Shown here piece by piece: positions 54,553 through 63,284 of a stretch of DNA of 64,000 bases; position 1 is the stretch's first letter, and every line of letters begins with the position of its first letter. The stretch comes from Sinisalibacter aestuarii (GTDB lineage: Bacteria > Pseudomonadota > Alphaproteobacteria > Rhodobacterales > Rhodobacteraceae): contig NZ_BROH01000012.1 of the NCBI RefSeq assembly GCF_027923545.1, forward strand, positions 62,001 through 126,000. The letters are read 5' to 3'. The position numbers and the translations under genes were made by a program. The notes under the pieces were generated by a model. It was not told where the DNA came from. It made no database searches and saw only the letters and a list, made by a program, of their open reading frames with translations.

Positions 54553-55938
54553 ATGAGATATGTCTCCACCCGGGGCAACGCGCCGAAACTGAGCTTTGAA
54601 GAGGCGATGCTGACCGGCCTTGCCCGCGATGGCGGACTCTATGTGCCGAACGTGGTTGCCCCGCGGCGGCAGGACGAGATCGAGGCGCTGCCGGGGATGA
54701 GCTACGAAGAGGTCGCCTATTGGGTGATGCGCCCCTTCGTCGGTGAAAGCTTCTCGCCCGAGGAGTTGCGCGCGATCATCAACCGCGCCTATGCGGGCTT
54801 CGCCCATGCCGCGCGTGCGCCGCTGGTGCAGCTTGGCCCCAATCACTTCCTCCTGGAACTGTTCCACGGGCCGACGCTGGCCTTCAAGGATTTCGCCATG
54901 CAGCTGATCGGCCAGCTGTTTCAGGCGGCGCTGGCGAAACGCGGCGAGCGGATCACCATCGTCGGCGCCACGTCCGGCGATACCGGCTCGGCGGCCATAG
55001 AAGCCTTCCGCGGCCTCGACAACGTCGATGTGTTCATCCTCTACCCGCATGGCCGGGTGAGCGAGGTCCAGCGCCGGCAGATGACCACACCGACCGAGAG
55101 CAATGTGCACGCGCTGGCCATCGACGGCACCTTTGACGACGCGCAGGCGCGGCTGAAGGACATGTTCAACGATTTCACCTTCCGCGACGAGGTGAAGCTG
55201 GCGGGCGTGAACTCGATCAACTGGGCGCGGGTGCTGGCGCAGGTGGTCTATTACTTCACCGCCGCCTCCTCGCTCGGCGCGCCGCTCAGGCCGGTGAGCT
55301 TCACCGTTCCCACCGGCAATTTCGGCGACATCTTTGCTGGCTACATCGCCAGGCAGCTCGGCCTGCCGATCGAGAAGCTGGTGATCGCCACCAACCAGAA
55401 CGACATTTTGCACCGCACGCTGCAAACCGGGGCCTATACCAAATCGGAAGTGGTGCCCTCGATCTCGCCGTCGATGGATATTCAGGTGTCGTCCAATTTC
55501 GAGCGCGTGCTGTTCGACGCTTACGGGCGCGACGGTGCGGCGGTGGCCGATCAGATGGACGATCTCGCCAGGGGCGGCTTTACCATTTCGCAGGGCGCGA
55601 TCGACTATCTGCGCGGCCATTTTGCCTCCGGCTCGGCCTCGGAAGCCGAAACGCTGGCCACGATCAGGAGCATCTTCGAGACCACCGGCGAGGTGATCTG
55701 CCCGCATACGGCGGTGGGGGTGAAGGTGGCTTCCGAACATCTGGGCGCCACGCCGATGATCACGCTCGCCACTGCGCATCCGGCGAAGTTCCCGGCTGCC
55801 GTGAAGCAGGCCTGCGGCGTCGACGCTCCGCTGCCGCCGCATATGGCCGATCTGTTCGACCGGCCCGAGCGGGTCACCCAGGTGCCCAACGACCTTGCCG
55901 CGCTGGAAGCGCTGATCCGGGAGCGCCGCCGCCCGTGA
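54553..55938 (+). CDS. thrC: threonine synthase
   Basis: This 461-residue PLP enzyme makes threonine from phosphohomoserine (EC 4.2.3.1). The N-terminal MRYVSTRGNAPKLSFEEAML, the PLP lysine in GPTLAFKDFAMQ, the phosphate-binding GATSGDTGSAAIEAF and VPTGNFGDIFAGY are all characteristic. Length fits the longer bacterial/fungal-type enzyme. Its end overlaps the M16 peptidase start by four bases. Confidence 0.96.
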   Translation: MRYVSTRGNAPKLSFEEAMLTGLARDGGLYVPNVVAPRRQDEIEALPGMSYEEVAYWVMRPFVGESFSPEELRAIINRAYAGFAHAARAPLVQLGPNHFLLELFHGPTLAFKDFAMQLIGQLFQAALAKRGERITIVGATSGDTGSAAIEAFRGLDNVDVFILYPHGRVSEVQRRQMTTPTESNVHALAIDGTFDDAQARLKDMFNDFTFRDEVKLAGVNSINWARVLAQVVYYFTAASSLGAPLRPVSFTVPTGNFGDIFAGYIARQLGLPIEKLVIATNQNDILHRTLQTGAYTKSEVVPSISPSMDIQVSSNFERVLFDAYGRDGAAVADQMDDLARGGFTISQGAIDYLRGHFASGSASEAETLATIRSIFETTGEVICPHTAVGVKVASEHLGATPMITLATAHPAKFPAAVKQACGVDAPLPPHMADLFDRPERVTQVPNDLAALEALIRERRRP

Positions 55939-57194
55939 TCCAGTTCTCCACCCTCCCGAACGGCGTCCGCGTCGTCACCGAACATATGCCGGGGCTGGAA
56001 TCGGCCTCGCTCGGGATCTGGGTCACCGCCGGTGGCCGCCATGAACGCGCCGAGCAGAACGGCATCGCCCATTTTCTCGAACACATGGCCTTCAAGGGCA
56101 CCAAGCGGCGCAGCGCGTTGCAGATCGCCGAAGAGATCGAGGATGTGGGTGGCTATCTCAACGCCTATACCTCGCGCGAAGTCACTGCCTATTACGCCCG
56201 GGTGCTGAAAGACGATGTGGCGCTCGCCTTCGACGTGATTTCCGATATCGTGCTGAACCCGGTCTTCGATCCGCGCGAGCTGGAAGTGGAGCGCGGCGTG
56301 ATCCTGCAGGAGATCGGCCAGGCGCTCGACACGCCCGACGATGTGATCTTCGACTGGTTGCAGGAGGTGGCCTTTCCCGATCAGCCGATGGGCCGGACTA
56401 TTCTCGGCCCCGCCGAACGGGTGCGCGCCTTCAGCCGCGAGGACCTTGCGCGCTTCGTTGCCGAGCATTACGCGCCGGAGCGGATGATCCTGTCCGCCGC
56501 CGGGGCGGTGGATCATGACATGCTGATGCGCCTTGCCGAGCGCGCCTTCGGCCATCTGGTGCCGGGGCAGGCGGGGCCGGTGGCGCCCGCGGGCTTCGTC
56601 GGTGGCGAGCGGCGTGAGCTGAAGACGCTGGAACAGGTGCATTTCACCCTCGGCCTCGAAGGCCCGTCCTATACCGATGACGCGATCTACACTGCCCAGA
56701 CCTATGCCGGTGCCCTTGGCGGCGGAATGTCGTCGCGGCTGTTTCAGGAGGCGCGTGAGAAGCGCGGGCTGTGCTACACGATCTTCGCCCAGGCCGGGGC
56801 CTATTCCGATACCGGGCTGATCACCATCTATGCCGGCACCTCCGCCGAGCAGATCGAGGGCCTCGCGCTGCTCACGGTGGACGAGCTGAAACGCGCCGCC
56901 GACGATATGAGCCTGGCCGAAGTCGACCGCGCCCGTGCCCAGATGAAGGCGGGGCTTCTGATGGGGCTCGAAAGCGCCTCGTCGCGCGCCGAACGGCTGG
57001 CGCGGCAGGTGTCGATCTGGAACCGGGTGATCCCGCTGGATGAGACGGTGGCGAAGATCGACGCGGTGGACCTTGCCGCCGTGCGTGGCTTTGCCGAGGG
57101 TGTGGCCGGCTCGGCGGGCACCGCGCTGGCGATCTACGGGCCGGGCGAGGCGGCGCCGGAGCTGGGGGTCTTGCGCGAAAGGCTCGCCGCGTGA
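55935..57194 (+). CDS. M16 family zinc peptidase
   Basis: This is a 419-residue peptidase of the pitrilysin/mitochondrial processing peptidase type. The inverted zinc motif HFLEHMAFKG (HxxEH) and the downstream glutamate in EVERGVILQEI are present. The C-terminal domain has the GGGMSSRLFQEAREKRGLCY substrate-arm motif. Single genes of this type are typical of alphaproteobacteria; targets are small peptides or signal peptides. It starts at GTG overlapping thrC and overlaps the acetyltransferase gene at its end. Confidence 0.93.
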   Translation: MIQFSTLPNGVRVVTEHMPGLESASLGIWVTAGGRHERAEQNGIAHFLEHMAFKGTKRRSALQIAEEIEDVGGYLNAYTSREVTAYYARVLKDDVALAFDVISDIVLNPVFDPRELEVERGVILQEIGQALDTPDDVIFDWLQEVAFPDQPMGRTILGPAERVRAFSREDLARFVAEHYAPERMILSAAGAVDHDMLMRLAERAFGHLVPGQAGPVAPAGFVGGERRELKTLEQVHFTLGLEGPSYTDDAIYTAQTYAGALGGGMSSRLFQEAREKRGLCYTIFAQAGAYSDTGLITIYAGTSAEQIEGLALLTVDELKRAADDMSLAEVDRARAQMKAGLLMGLESASSRAERLARQVSIWNRVIPLDETVAKIDAVDLAAVRGFAEGVAGSAGTALAIYGPGEAAPELGVLRERLAA

Positions 57195-57778
57195 TGTTCA
57201 GCCGGACAAAGAAAGTCCGGATCGAGACCGAGCGCATGACCCTGCGCCCGCCCCAGCATGCCGATTACGCCGCCTGGTCGCATCTGCGGGAGGTGAGCCG
57301 CGCGTTTCTCACCCCGTGGGAGCCGACCTGGGCGCATGACCATCTGAGCCGCAAGAACTTCACCAACCGGGTCTACTGGGCCAACCGCTCGGTGGCGCAG
57401 GGCTCGGCGCTGCCGCTGTTTTTGCTGCGCCGCCGCGATGCGGCGCTGCTGGGTGCGATCACGCTCGACAATATCCGCCGCGGCCCGGCGCAGGCGGCCA
57501 CCACCGGCTACTGGATCGGCGCGCCCTTCGCCCGCCACGGCTACATGCGCGAGGCGCTGGTCGCGGTCGTGCATTACGCCTTCACCGAGCTTGATATCTC
57601 GCGCCTCGAAGCAGGCTGCCTGCCCGAAAACGCCGCCTCGCGCGGGGTGCTGGAGAAGGTGGGCTACAAATATGAGGGCGTGGCGCAAAGCTATCTGCAG
57701 ATCAATGGCCGCTGGCGCAATCACGTGCTCTACGCGAATTTGCGCAGCGACCGGCGCGGCAAGACCGAGGCGGGGTAG
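57194..57778 (+). CDS. GNAT acetyltransferase, RimJ-like
   Basis: This is a 194-residue GNAT-fold N-acetyltransferase of the RimJ/RimL subgroup. The start of the domain (RIETERMTLRPPQHADYAAW), the acetyl-CoA loop region GYWIGAPFARHGYMREAL and the C-terminal ENAASRGVLEKVGYKYEG are clear. The start ATG at 57194 overlaps the M16 stop (TGATG). The protein target, possibly ribosomal protein S5 as for RimJ, cannot be told from the sequence. Confidence 0.88.
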   Translation: MFSRTKKVRIETERMTLRPPQHADYAAWSHLREVSRAFLTPWEPTWAHDHLSRKNFTNRVYWANRSVAQGSALPLFLLRRRDAALLGAITLDNIRRGPAQAATTGYWIGAPFARHGYMREALVAVVHYAFTELDISRLEAGCLPENAASRGVLEKVGYKYEGVAQSYLQINGRWRNHVLYANLRSDRRGKTEAG

Positions 57779-58015
57779 CAAAGGCGGCATGCCCGTGCCG
57801 GGTGGGCATCGTTCAGACATTGCCGAAAGCCGATGGTGGGGCGTGGCGTAGCCACTTGTGTGTATCGCGCTGCGTTTGGGGGCGGGCCTGTGGAATTCCT
57901 AGGCCGCGCGCGCCCGCAAAAAAAACCGAACCGGCCGATCTGACCTGCCTCACACCCCTGTGACCCGGTGCATCCCGCCCCCCGTGCTACCCTCGGCGCG
58001 AACCGGGAGCCTGCC
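57779..58015. other. gap between acetyltransferase and MBL-fold genes
   Basis: This stretch contains a small hairpin (ATGCCC/GGGCAT at about 57789-57809) and an A-run near 57920, but no clear terminator or regulatory box. No small gene with a ribosome binding site was seen. Confidence 0.35.
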
Positions 58016-58825
58016 ATGATCCGCCTTGCCCTTGCCCTGTCGCTTCTTGCCCTGCCTGCCGCGGCGCAGGAGCGCATCCCCTCCCATTGCATCGCGCTGG
58101 CGGGGGAAATCCCCGGCGCCACGTATCTGCATCTTGCCGCCTGGCAGGATCCGGTGGCGCTCGACGAGGTGCGCATCGCCTATATCGACCACGCCGCCTT
58201 CCTGATCCAGACGGCCGGGCTGGCCGCCGTGACGGATTATACCGGCAATCTTGGCGGCGCGGCGCTGGTGCCGGATGTGGTGACGATGAACAATGCCCAT
58301 ATCACCCATTTCACCCATGCGCCCGATCCGGCGATCCCTCATGTACTGCCCGGCTGGCCGCAGCAGGGGCAGCCGCGCGAGCACCGGCTCGATCTGGGCG
58401 AAATGCTGGTGCGTAATATCCATACCGACATTCGTGGCGAAGGCGGGCGGGTGGCGCCGAACGGCAATTCGATCTTCATCTTCGAGGCGGCGGGGCTCTG
58501 CATCGGGCATCTGGGCCATCTCCACCACGAGCCGGACGCGGCGCAATATGCCGCTATCGGGCGGCTCGATGTGGTGATGGCCGCCGTCGATGGCGGCATC
58601 ACCCTCGACACCGCCCGGATGCTCAATGTGATGCAGCGCTTCAAGGCCCGGGTGGTGCTGCCGATGCACTGGTTCGGGCGTGGCACGCTGGGCCGGTTCC
58701 TGTCGGGCATGCGTGAGGGCGGCTTCGAGGTGGTCGAGACGGGGATGCGCGAGATCACTCTTTCGCTCGACAAGCTGCCGCGCACGCCCACCGTGATGGT
58801 GCTTGAGCCGGGCCGGCTCGACTGA
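58016..58825 (+). CDS. MBL-fold secreted metallohydrolase-like protein
   Basis: This is a 269-residue protein with a signal peptide (MIRLALALSLLALPAAAQ). The fold segments (YIDHAAFLIQTAGLAAVTDY, NNAHITHFTHAPDPAI, IGHLGHLHHEPD, LPMHWFGRGTL) match the L-ascorbate lactonase (UlaG)-like branch of the metallo-beta-lactamase superfamily. The canonical HxHxDH motif is only partly kept (HITHFTH), so the metal site may differ. It would act in the periplasm. Substrate unknown. Confidence 0.75.
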   Translation: MIRLALALSLLALPAAAQERIPSHCIALAGEIPGATYLHLAAWQDPVALDEVRIAYIDHAAFLIQTAGLAAVTDYTGNLGGAALVPDVVTMNNAHITHFTHAPDPAIPHVLPGWPQQGQPREHRLDLGEMLVRNIHTDIRGEGGRVAPNGNSIFIFEAAGLCIGHLGHLHHEPDAAQYAAIGRLDVVMAAVDGGITLDTARMLNVMQRFKARVVLPMHWFGRGTLGRFLSGMREGGFEVVETGMREITLSLDKLPRTPTVMVLEPGRLD

Positions 58826-58831
58826 CCGGGC

Positions 58832-58869
58832 CGGTGAATATGAGTATTTGGGCAAGGATGAAGGAGCGG
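58832..58869 (+). repeat. dispersed intergenic motif, copy 2
   Basis: CCGGTGAATAT followed by GAGTATTTGGGCAAGGATGA, then AGGAGCGG. It shares the core and the preceding CCGGTGA with copy 1 at 9031-9062. It lies between the MBL-fold gene and the FAD-linked oxidase gene. Confidence 0.7.
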
Positions 58870-58906
58870 CGCTTGCCTGCGGCGTGAAAGGGTGCATCCT
58901 GCCTCC

Positions 58907-60331
58907 ATGTCGTTTCCGCCGCTCAATCCCGCCGATGAGAGCTTTGCCGCGCGCCTGCCCGCAGGCGTGCTGCGGCCCGTCGAGCCGCGCTATCTCGAAG
59001 AGCGGCGCGGGCTGTTCCGGGGGCAGGCCGGGTTGTTGGCGGCCCCGCGCGATGTGGAGGAGGTGGCGGCGATCCTGCGCGCGGCCAATGAGGCGCGAGT
59101 CGGTGTGGTGCCCTATGGCGGCGGCACCGGGCTTGTCGGCGGGCAGGTGAGCCCGGACGGCCCCGCGCCGCTGGTGCTCTCGCTTGAGCGGATGACGGCG
59201 ATCCGGGGCGTCTATCCGGCGGAAAACGTGATCGTGGCCGAGGCGGGGGCGGTGCTGGCCGATGTGCAGGCGGCGGCGGAGGCGGCGGAGCGGCTGTTTC
59301 CGCTCTCGCTCGGGGCCGAAGGCTCCTGCCGGATCGGCGGCAATCTGTCCACCAATGCCGGCGGGGTCAACGTGCTGCGCTACGGCAATACCCGCGAGCT
59401 GACGCTGGGGCTGGAGGCGGTGTTGCCGGATGGTTCGGTCTGGCATGGGCTGAAGCGGCTGAGGAAAGACAATACCGGTTACGATCTGCGCGGGCTGATG
59501 ATCGGCGCCGAGGGCACGCTGGGGGTGATCACCGCCGCCAGCCTGCGGCTTTTTCCGCGCCCGGCCCGCACCGGGGCGGCGCTTGTGGTGGTGGAAAGCC
59601 CCGCGGCGGCGCTCGATCTGCTGGCGCTGGCGGGGGCACGGATCGGGCCGGGCGTGAGCGCCTTCGAGCTGATTTCGGGGCAGGGGATGCGCTTTCTGGC
59701 CGAGACGGGCTGCGCCGCCCGGGCGCCGCTCGATCCGATCCCCGACTGGGCGGTGCTGATCGACCTCGGGCTGGGGCCGGTGGACGACCCGCAGGCGGCG
59801 CTGGCGGCGCTTTACGAAGAGGCCGAGGCGGCGGGGCTCGTCTCGGGCGGGGTCATCGCCCAAAGCGAGGCGCAGCGTGCCGGGCTCTGGGCGATGCGCG
59901 AGCAGATCCCGGAGGCCAACAAGCGCATCGGCGCGATCTCGTCGCATGACATTTCGTTGCCGCTCTCGGCGATCCCCGATTTCATCCCGGCGGCGCGGTC
60001 GGCGGTGACGCGGCTCGGGGCCTTCCGCATCAATGCCTTCGGCCATCTTGGCGATGGCAATCTGCATTTCAACGTTTTCCCGCCCGAGGGGCGCGCGCGC
60101 GACGCGTATGGGCCGGAGCTGCGGGAACGGGTGGCGACGGCGATCTATGACGTGGTGGCGGGCTTCGGTGGCTCGTTCTCCGCCGAGCACGGGGTGGGGC
60201 GGCTCAAGGTGGATGATCTGGAGCGCTATGGCGACCCGGCAAGGCTTGCCGCGATGCGCGCGATCAAGGCGGCGCTGGACCCGAACGGGATCATGAACCC
60301 GGGTGCGGTGCTCAGGCGGGCCGATAGCTGA
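58907..60331 (+). CDS. FAD-linked oxidase, GlcD / D-2-hydroxyacid dehydrogenase type
   Basis: This is a protein of about 474 residues of the FAD-linked oxidase C (GlcD/D2HGDH) family. FAD-binding segments are VVPYGGGTGLVGGQVSPDG and LGAEGSCRIGGNLSTNAGG. The C-terminal HLGDGNLHFNVFPP and the SAEHGVGRLK motif are characteristic of enzymes that oxidise D-lactate, D-2-hydroxyglutarate or glycolate. The ATG at 58907 is chosen; a GTG at 58892 would add five residues. No glcEF genes follow, so a stand-alone D2HGDH-like enzyme is more likely than glycolate oxidase. Its end overlaps a convergent gene by 20 bases. Confidence 0.88.
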   Translation: MSFPPLNPADESFAARLPAGVLRPVEPRYLEERRGLFRGQAGLLAAPRDVEEVAAILRAANEARVGVVPYGGGTGLVGGQVSPDGPAPLVLSLERMTAIRGVYPAENVIVAEAGAVLADVQAAAEAAERLFPLSLGAEGSCRIGGNLSTNAGGVNVLRYGNTRELTLGLEAVLPDGSVWHGLKRLRKDNTGYDLRGLMIGAEGTLGVITAASLRLFPRPARTGAALVVVESPAAALDLLALAGARIGPGVSAFELISGQGMRFLAETGCAARAPLDPIPDWAVLIDLGLGPVDDPQAALAALYEEAEAAGLVSGGVIAQSEAQRAGLWAMREQIPEANKRIGAISSHDISLPLSAIPDFIPAARSAVTRLGAFRINAFGHLGDGNLHFNVFPPEGRARDAYGPELRERVATAIYDVVAGFGGSFSAEHGVGRLKVDDLERYGDPARLAAMRAIKAALDPNGIMNPGAVLRRADS

Positions 60332-60842
60332 GCCGGATCACACCACCGCTGAATTTCTCGCTCGTCACGAAGCGCAGGCGCGGCAGGGAGCCATCGAAGA
60401 AGGGCCTGCCGCTGCCCAGCACGACGGGGTGGAAATAGAGCCGGTATTCGTCGATCAGCCCGTATTCGGCGAGGCTACGGGCGAGGCCGGGCCCGCCCGC
60501 GTCGATCTCTCCGGCAAGGCTGGTCTTGAGCTTGCGGATTTCCGCCTCGACATCGTTCGAAATCAAAGCGGCGTTGGGGCCGACATCGGCGAGGGTGGTG
60601 GAAACGACCCATTTTGGGACCCGGCGCCAGGCTTCGGCGAAGGCGTGTTCGGCCTCGCCCCAATCTGGCTGATCGTCGTCCCAGTAGCGCATGATCTCAT
60701 ACAGGCGGCGGCCGTAGAGACTGGCGCTCAATCCGCCCACATGGTCGATCCAGTGCCGAAAGAGCGATGCATCGGGCGCAAAGGCCTCGTGGTCTACATA
60801 GCCGTCCAGCGACAGGTTCATTCCGAAGACGATCCGGGCCAT
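60312..60842 (-). CDS. dihydrofolate reductase family (RibD C-terminal-like) protein
   Basis: This is a 176-residue protein with the DHFR-like fold of the RibD C-terminal domain: ARIVFGMNLSLDGYVDHEAF, then LYGRRLYEIMRYW and VVLGSGRPFFDGS. Such stand-alone proteins are usually of unknown function and are not true dihydrofolate reductases. The start at 60842 gives the conserved first strand. Its last 20 bases overlap the end of the convergent FAD-linked oxidase gene. Confidence 0.85.
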   Translation of the reverse strand: MARIVFGMNLSLDGYVDHEAFAPDASLFRHWIDHVGGLSASLYGRRLYEIMRYWDDDQPDWGEAEHAFAEAWRRVPKWVVSTTLADVGPNAALISNDVEAEIRKLKTSLAGEIDAGGPGLARSLAEYGLIDEYRLYFHPVVLGSGRPFFDGSLPRLRFVTSEKFSGGVIRLSYRPA

Positions 60843-60910
60843 TGCGCGATACCTCCCGTCCGGGCTGCCGATACAGCCGAGGTTATCAGATATCGCGGAG
60901 CGCGGCCCGA

Positions 60911-60949
60911 AAAAGCGCAAGGCGCCCCGCCGGGGTGACGGCGGGGCGC
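60911..60949 (-). terminator. probable terminator of apt
   Basis: A perfect 10-bp stem GCGCCCCGCC/GGCGGGGCGC with an eight-base loop is followed, reading minus, by TTTTT about nine bases later. It lies 82 bases past the apt stop codon. Confidence 0.65.
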
Positions 60950-61030
60950 GCCACGTCAGATACGTGTGCACAAGCAGCGGCCTGCTCCACAGGCCGCGCC
61001 CTGCCTAGCAGCGAGAGGTTAACGCAAGGT

Positions 61031-61567
61031 TTACGCGCGCTCGAATTCGCACAGCACATGCACATCCATGCCGAGATCTTCCAGCACCTTGCGCCCGCCA
61101 AGCTCGGGCAGGTCGACGATGAAGGCGCAGCCGACGATCTCGCCGCCGAGCCGCTCGATCAGCTTGATCCCCGCCGCCGCCGTGCCGCCGGTGGCCAGCA
61201 GATCGTCGACCACCAGCACCTTTTCGCCTGGCTGGATCGCGTCGTCATGGATCTCCATCACCGCCTCGCCGTATTCGAGCTGATAGGCTTCGCTCAGTGT
61301 CGCCCCCGGCAGCTTGCCCTTCTTGCGGATCGGCACGAAGCCCAGTGTGAGCTGGTGGGCGATGGCGCCGCCGATGATGAAACCGCGCGCCTCCAGCCCC
61401 ACCACCTTGTCGATCTTCTCGCCCGCGTAAGGGTGCAGGAGCTGGTCGATGGTCATGCGGAAGCCGCGCGGATCGCTGAACAACGTGGTCACGTCGCGAA
61501 ACATGATCCCCTCATGAGGGAAGTCGACGATGGTGCGGATATAGTCTTTCACATTGGCGGATTTCAT
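61031..61567 (-). CDS. apt: adenine phosphoribosyltransferase
   Basis: This 178-residue enzyme turns adenine and PRPP into AMP (EC 2.4.2.7). The PRPP-binding motif [14 protein letters not shown] and the family segments [15 protein letters not shown] and [12 protein letters not shown] are clear. It lies four bases after the DUF2927 gene and downstream of mtnP in one operon. The adenine released by MtnP is therefore made next to the enzyme that salvages it. Confidence 0.97.
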   Translation of the reverse strand: MKSANVKDYIRTIVDFPHEGIMFRDVTTLFSDPRGFRMTIDQLLHPYAGEKIDKVVGLEARGFIIGGAIAHQLTLGFVPIRKKGKLPGATLSEAYQLEYGEAVMEIHDDAIQPGEKVLVVDDLLATGGTAAAGIKLIERLGGEIVGCAFIVDLPELGGRKVLEDLGMDVHVLCEFERA

Positions 61568-61571
61568 CTGG

Positions 61572-62246
61572 TCAGTCCTTCCCGTAGTGGCGCTTCAGCG
61601 CCATGATATCCTGTAATCCCAAGGCTTTGGCGGCGCCTCCCTCCGCTGCCAGCACCGATACGCCATGATAGGCGGGGCCGGCAATGCCGGTCGTCAGCCC
61701 CATCGCGCGGGTGAGTTCGGCCAGCAGCGCGGGCTGGAACGCGGCGGTGGCGAGGCTGCCGGCGACGACGATGACGGCGCGGGTGATCCGCCCGGTCCCG
61801 TCCTCGAACAGCAGGCTGGCGGTGGTCCCGCCGAGCGGCGTGCCGTCGACGCCCGCGATGCCGGTGCCGGCGATCGGATCGCCCGCCCGAATGTCGAGGA
61901 AAAACACCTCGATCTCGGCAATCTCGCCATCCGGCACCCGGGCGAGGCGAAAGTCCGCATCGAGGCCGTTCAGCCTGCGCAGGCCGAGCGTGAGCGCGCC
62001 CCCGGCCACCTTGGCGCGGCGGCCGAGAAAACCGGGGTCGATGCGCCGGAGCGCCACCCGGACCGGGCGGCTCGCATCCCAGCGCAGCACCGGTTTGCGG
62101 CAGGCGCCACCCGGCGGCGCGGCGCAGGCGGCGGCACGGTAGAAATCCTCGTCCGACAGCACGCCCGGCACCTCGACAACCGCCTGAGCGCCCGCCGCCG
62201 GGGGCGACAGCGCAAGCGCAAGCACCAGGGCGGCCTCCCGGATCAC
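61572..62246 (-). CDS. DUF2927-like secreted protein
   Basis: This is a 224-residue protein with a signal peptide ([20 protein letters not shown]). The middle ([20 protein letters not shown]) and C-terminal ([16 protein letters not shown], then [12 protein letters not shown]) regions resemble DUF2927, a secreted family of unknown function in Rhodobacterales, some members of which carry metalloprotease-like sequence. It overlaps the mtnP stop by four bases (ATGA) and lies next to apt. Its link to purine salvage is only positional. Confidence 0.7.
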   Translation of the reverse strand: MIREAALVLALALSPPAAGAQAVVEVPGVLSDEDFYRAAACAAPPGGACRKPVLRWDASRPVRVALRRIDPGFLGRRAKVAGGALTLGLRRLNGLDADFRLARVPDGEIAEIEVFFLDIRAGDPIAGTGIAGVDGTPLGGTTASLLFEDGTGRITRAVIVVAGSLATAAFQPALLAELTRAMGLTTGIAGPAYHGVSVLAAEGGAAKALGLQDIMALKRHYGKD

Positions 62247-63106
62247 AGCACCCGGCCTGCCACCGCGTCGAGCCGCGCGAGCAGGGCCGGATCGCGCTTG
62301 TCGGGCGCGGTCATGATCGCGAAATCGAGCGCGGTGTTGCAGCCGTGTTCGCAGCTTTCATGCGCCGCTCCCAGCTTGCCCGGCAGGTTGGCGATGAGCT
62401 TGCGGGCCGCCTCGGAATTGGCGCCAAGCGTGGCGATGATCTCGGAAATGTCCACCTCGCCATGGGCCGGGTGCCAGCTGTCGTAGTCAGTGATCATCGC
62501 CACGGAGGCGTAACATATTTCGGCTTCGCGGGCGAGCTTGGCCTCGGGCATGTTGGTCATCCCGATCACGTCGGCGCCCCAGTGCTCGCGATACATCTTC
62601 GACTCGGCGAGCGACGAGAATTGCGGGCCTTCCATCGCCAGATAGGTGCCGCCCATATGCACCTTTACTCCCTCCGCCGCCGCGAAACAGGCCGCCGAGA
62701 GCGTGGGGCAGGTGGGATGGGCGAGGCTCACATGGGCCACGCAGCCGGTGCCGAAAAAGCTCTTCTCGCGCGCGAAGGTGCGGTCGATGAACTGGTCGAC
62801 GATGACGAAGTCGCCCGGCGCCATCTCTTCACGGAACGAGCCGCAGGCCGAGACGCTGACGAGGTCGGTCACCCCGAGCCGCTTCATCGCGTCGATATTG
62901 GCGCGGTAGGGCACTGTGGAGGGCGAATAGACGTGGCCGCGCCCGTGGCGGGGCAGAAAAGCCATCTTCACGCCGCCGAGCGTGCCGGTGAAGATCTCGT
63001 CCGACGGATCGCCCCAGGGCGTGGTCACCCTCACCCATGCGCCATTGTCGAGCCCCTCGATCCCGTAGAGCCCCGAGCCGCCGATGATGCCGATCACACG
63101 TTCCAT
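62243..63106 (-). CDS. mtnP: S-methyl-5'-thioadenosine phosphorylase
   Basis: This 287-residue purine nucleoside phosphorylase cleaves 5'-methylthioadenosine to adenine and methylthioribose-1-phosphate (EC 2.4.2.28). The N-terminal [14 protein letters not shown], the phosphate-binding [19 protein letters not shown], and the substrate-site [16 protein letters not shown] and [20 protein letters not shown] are present. The start at 63106 is chosen because the family begins at this methionine; the frame is open further upstream. It leads the mtnP-DUF2927-apt operon. Confidence 0.95.
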   Translation of the reverse strand: MERVIGIIGGSGLYGIEGLDNGAWVRVTTPWGDPSDEIFTGTLGGVKMAFLPRHGRGHVYSPSTVPYRANIDAMKRLGVTDLVSVSACGSFREEMAPGDFVIVDQFIDRTFAREKSFFGTGCVAHVSLAHPTCPTLSAACFAAAEGVKVHMGGTYLAMEGPQFSSLAESKMYREHWGADVIGMTNMPEAKLAREAEICYASVAMITDYDSWHPAHGEVDISEIIATLGANSEAARKLIANLPGKLGAAHESCEHGCNTALDFAIMTAPDKRDPALLARLDAVAGRVL

Positions 63107-63284
63107 ATCTGCCCCCTGTCTGGTCGCCTCTAGGGATGCAAAAGGCGCGGGCGAATTCAACCGCAAACCGCTTCTGCCATGCGTGAGGCACATGGCCGCG
63201 TGCGCGGCAGGTGGTGGCGCTCGGGCGGAAAGCCCTGTAGAGGGGCACGGCGCGAACATTTTCCACACAGCCGAGAGGTATCCC

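Noticed and set aside
57789-57809. Hairpin ATGCCC/GGGCAT after the acetyltransferase gene as a terminator
   Set aside because: The stem is only six base pairs and no T-run follows.
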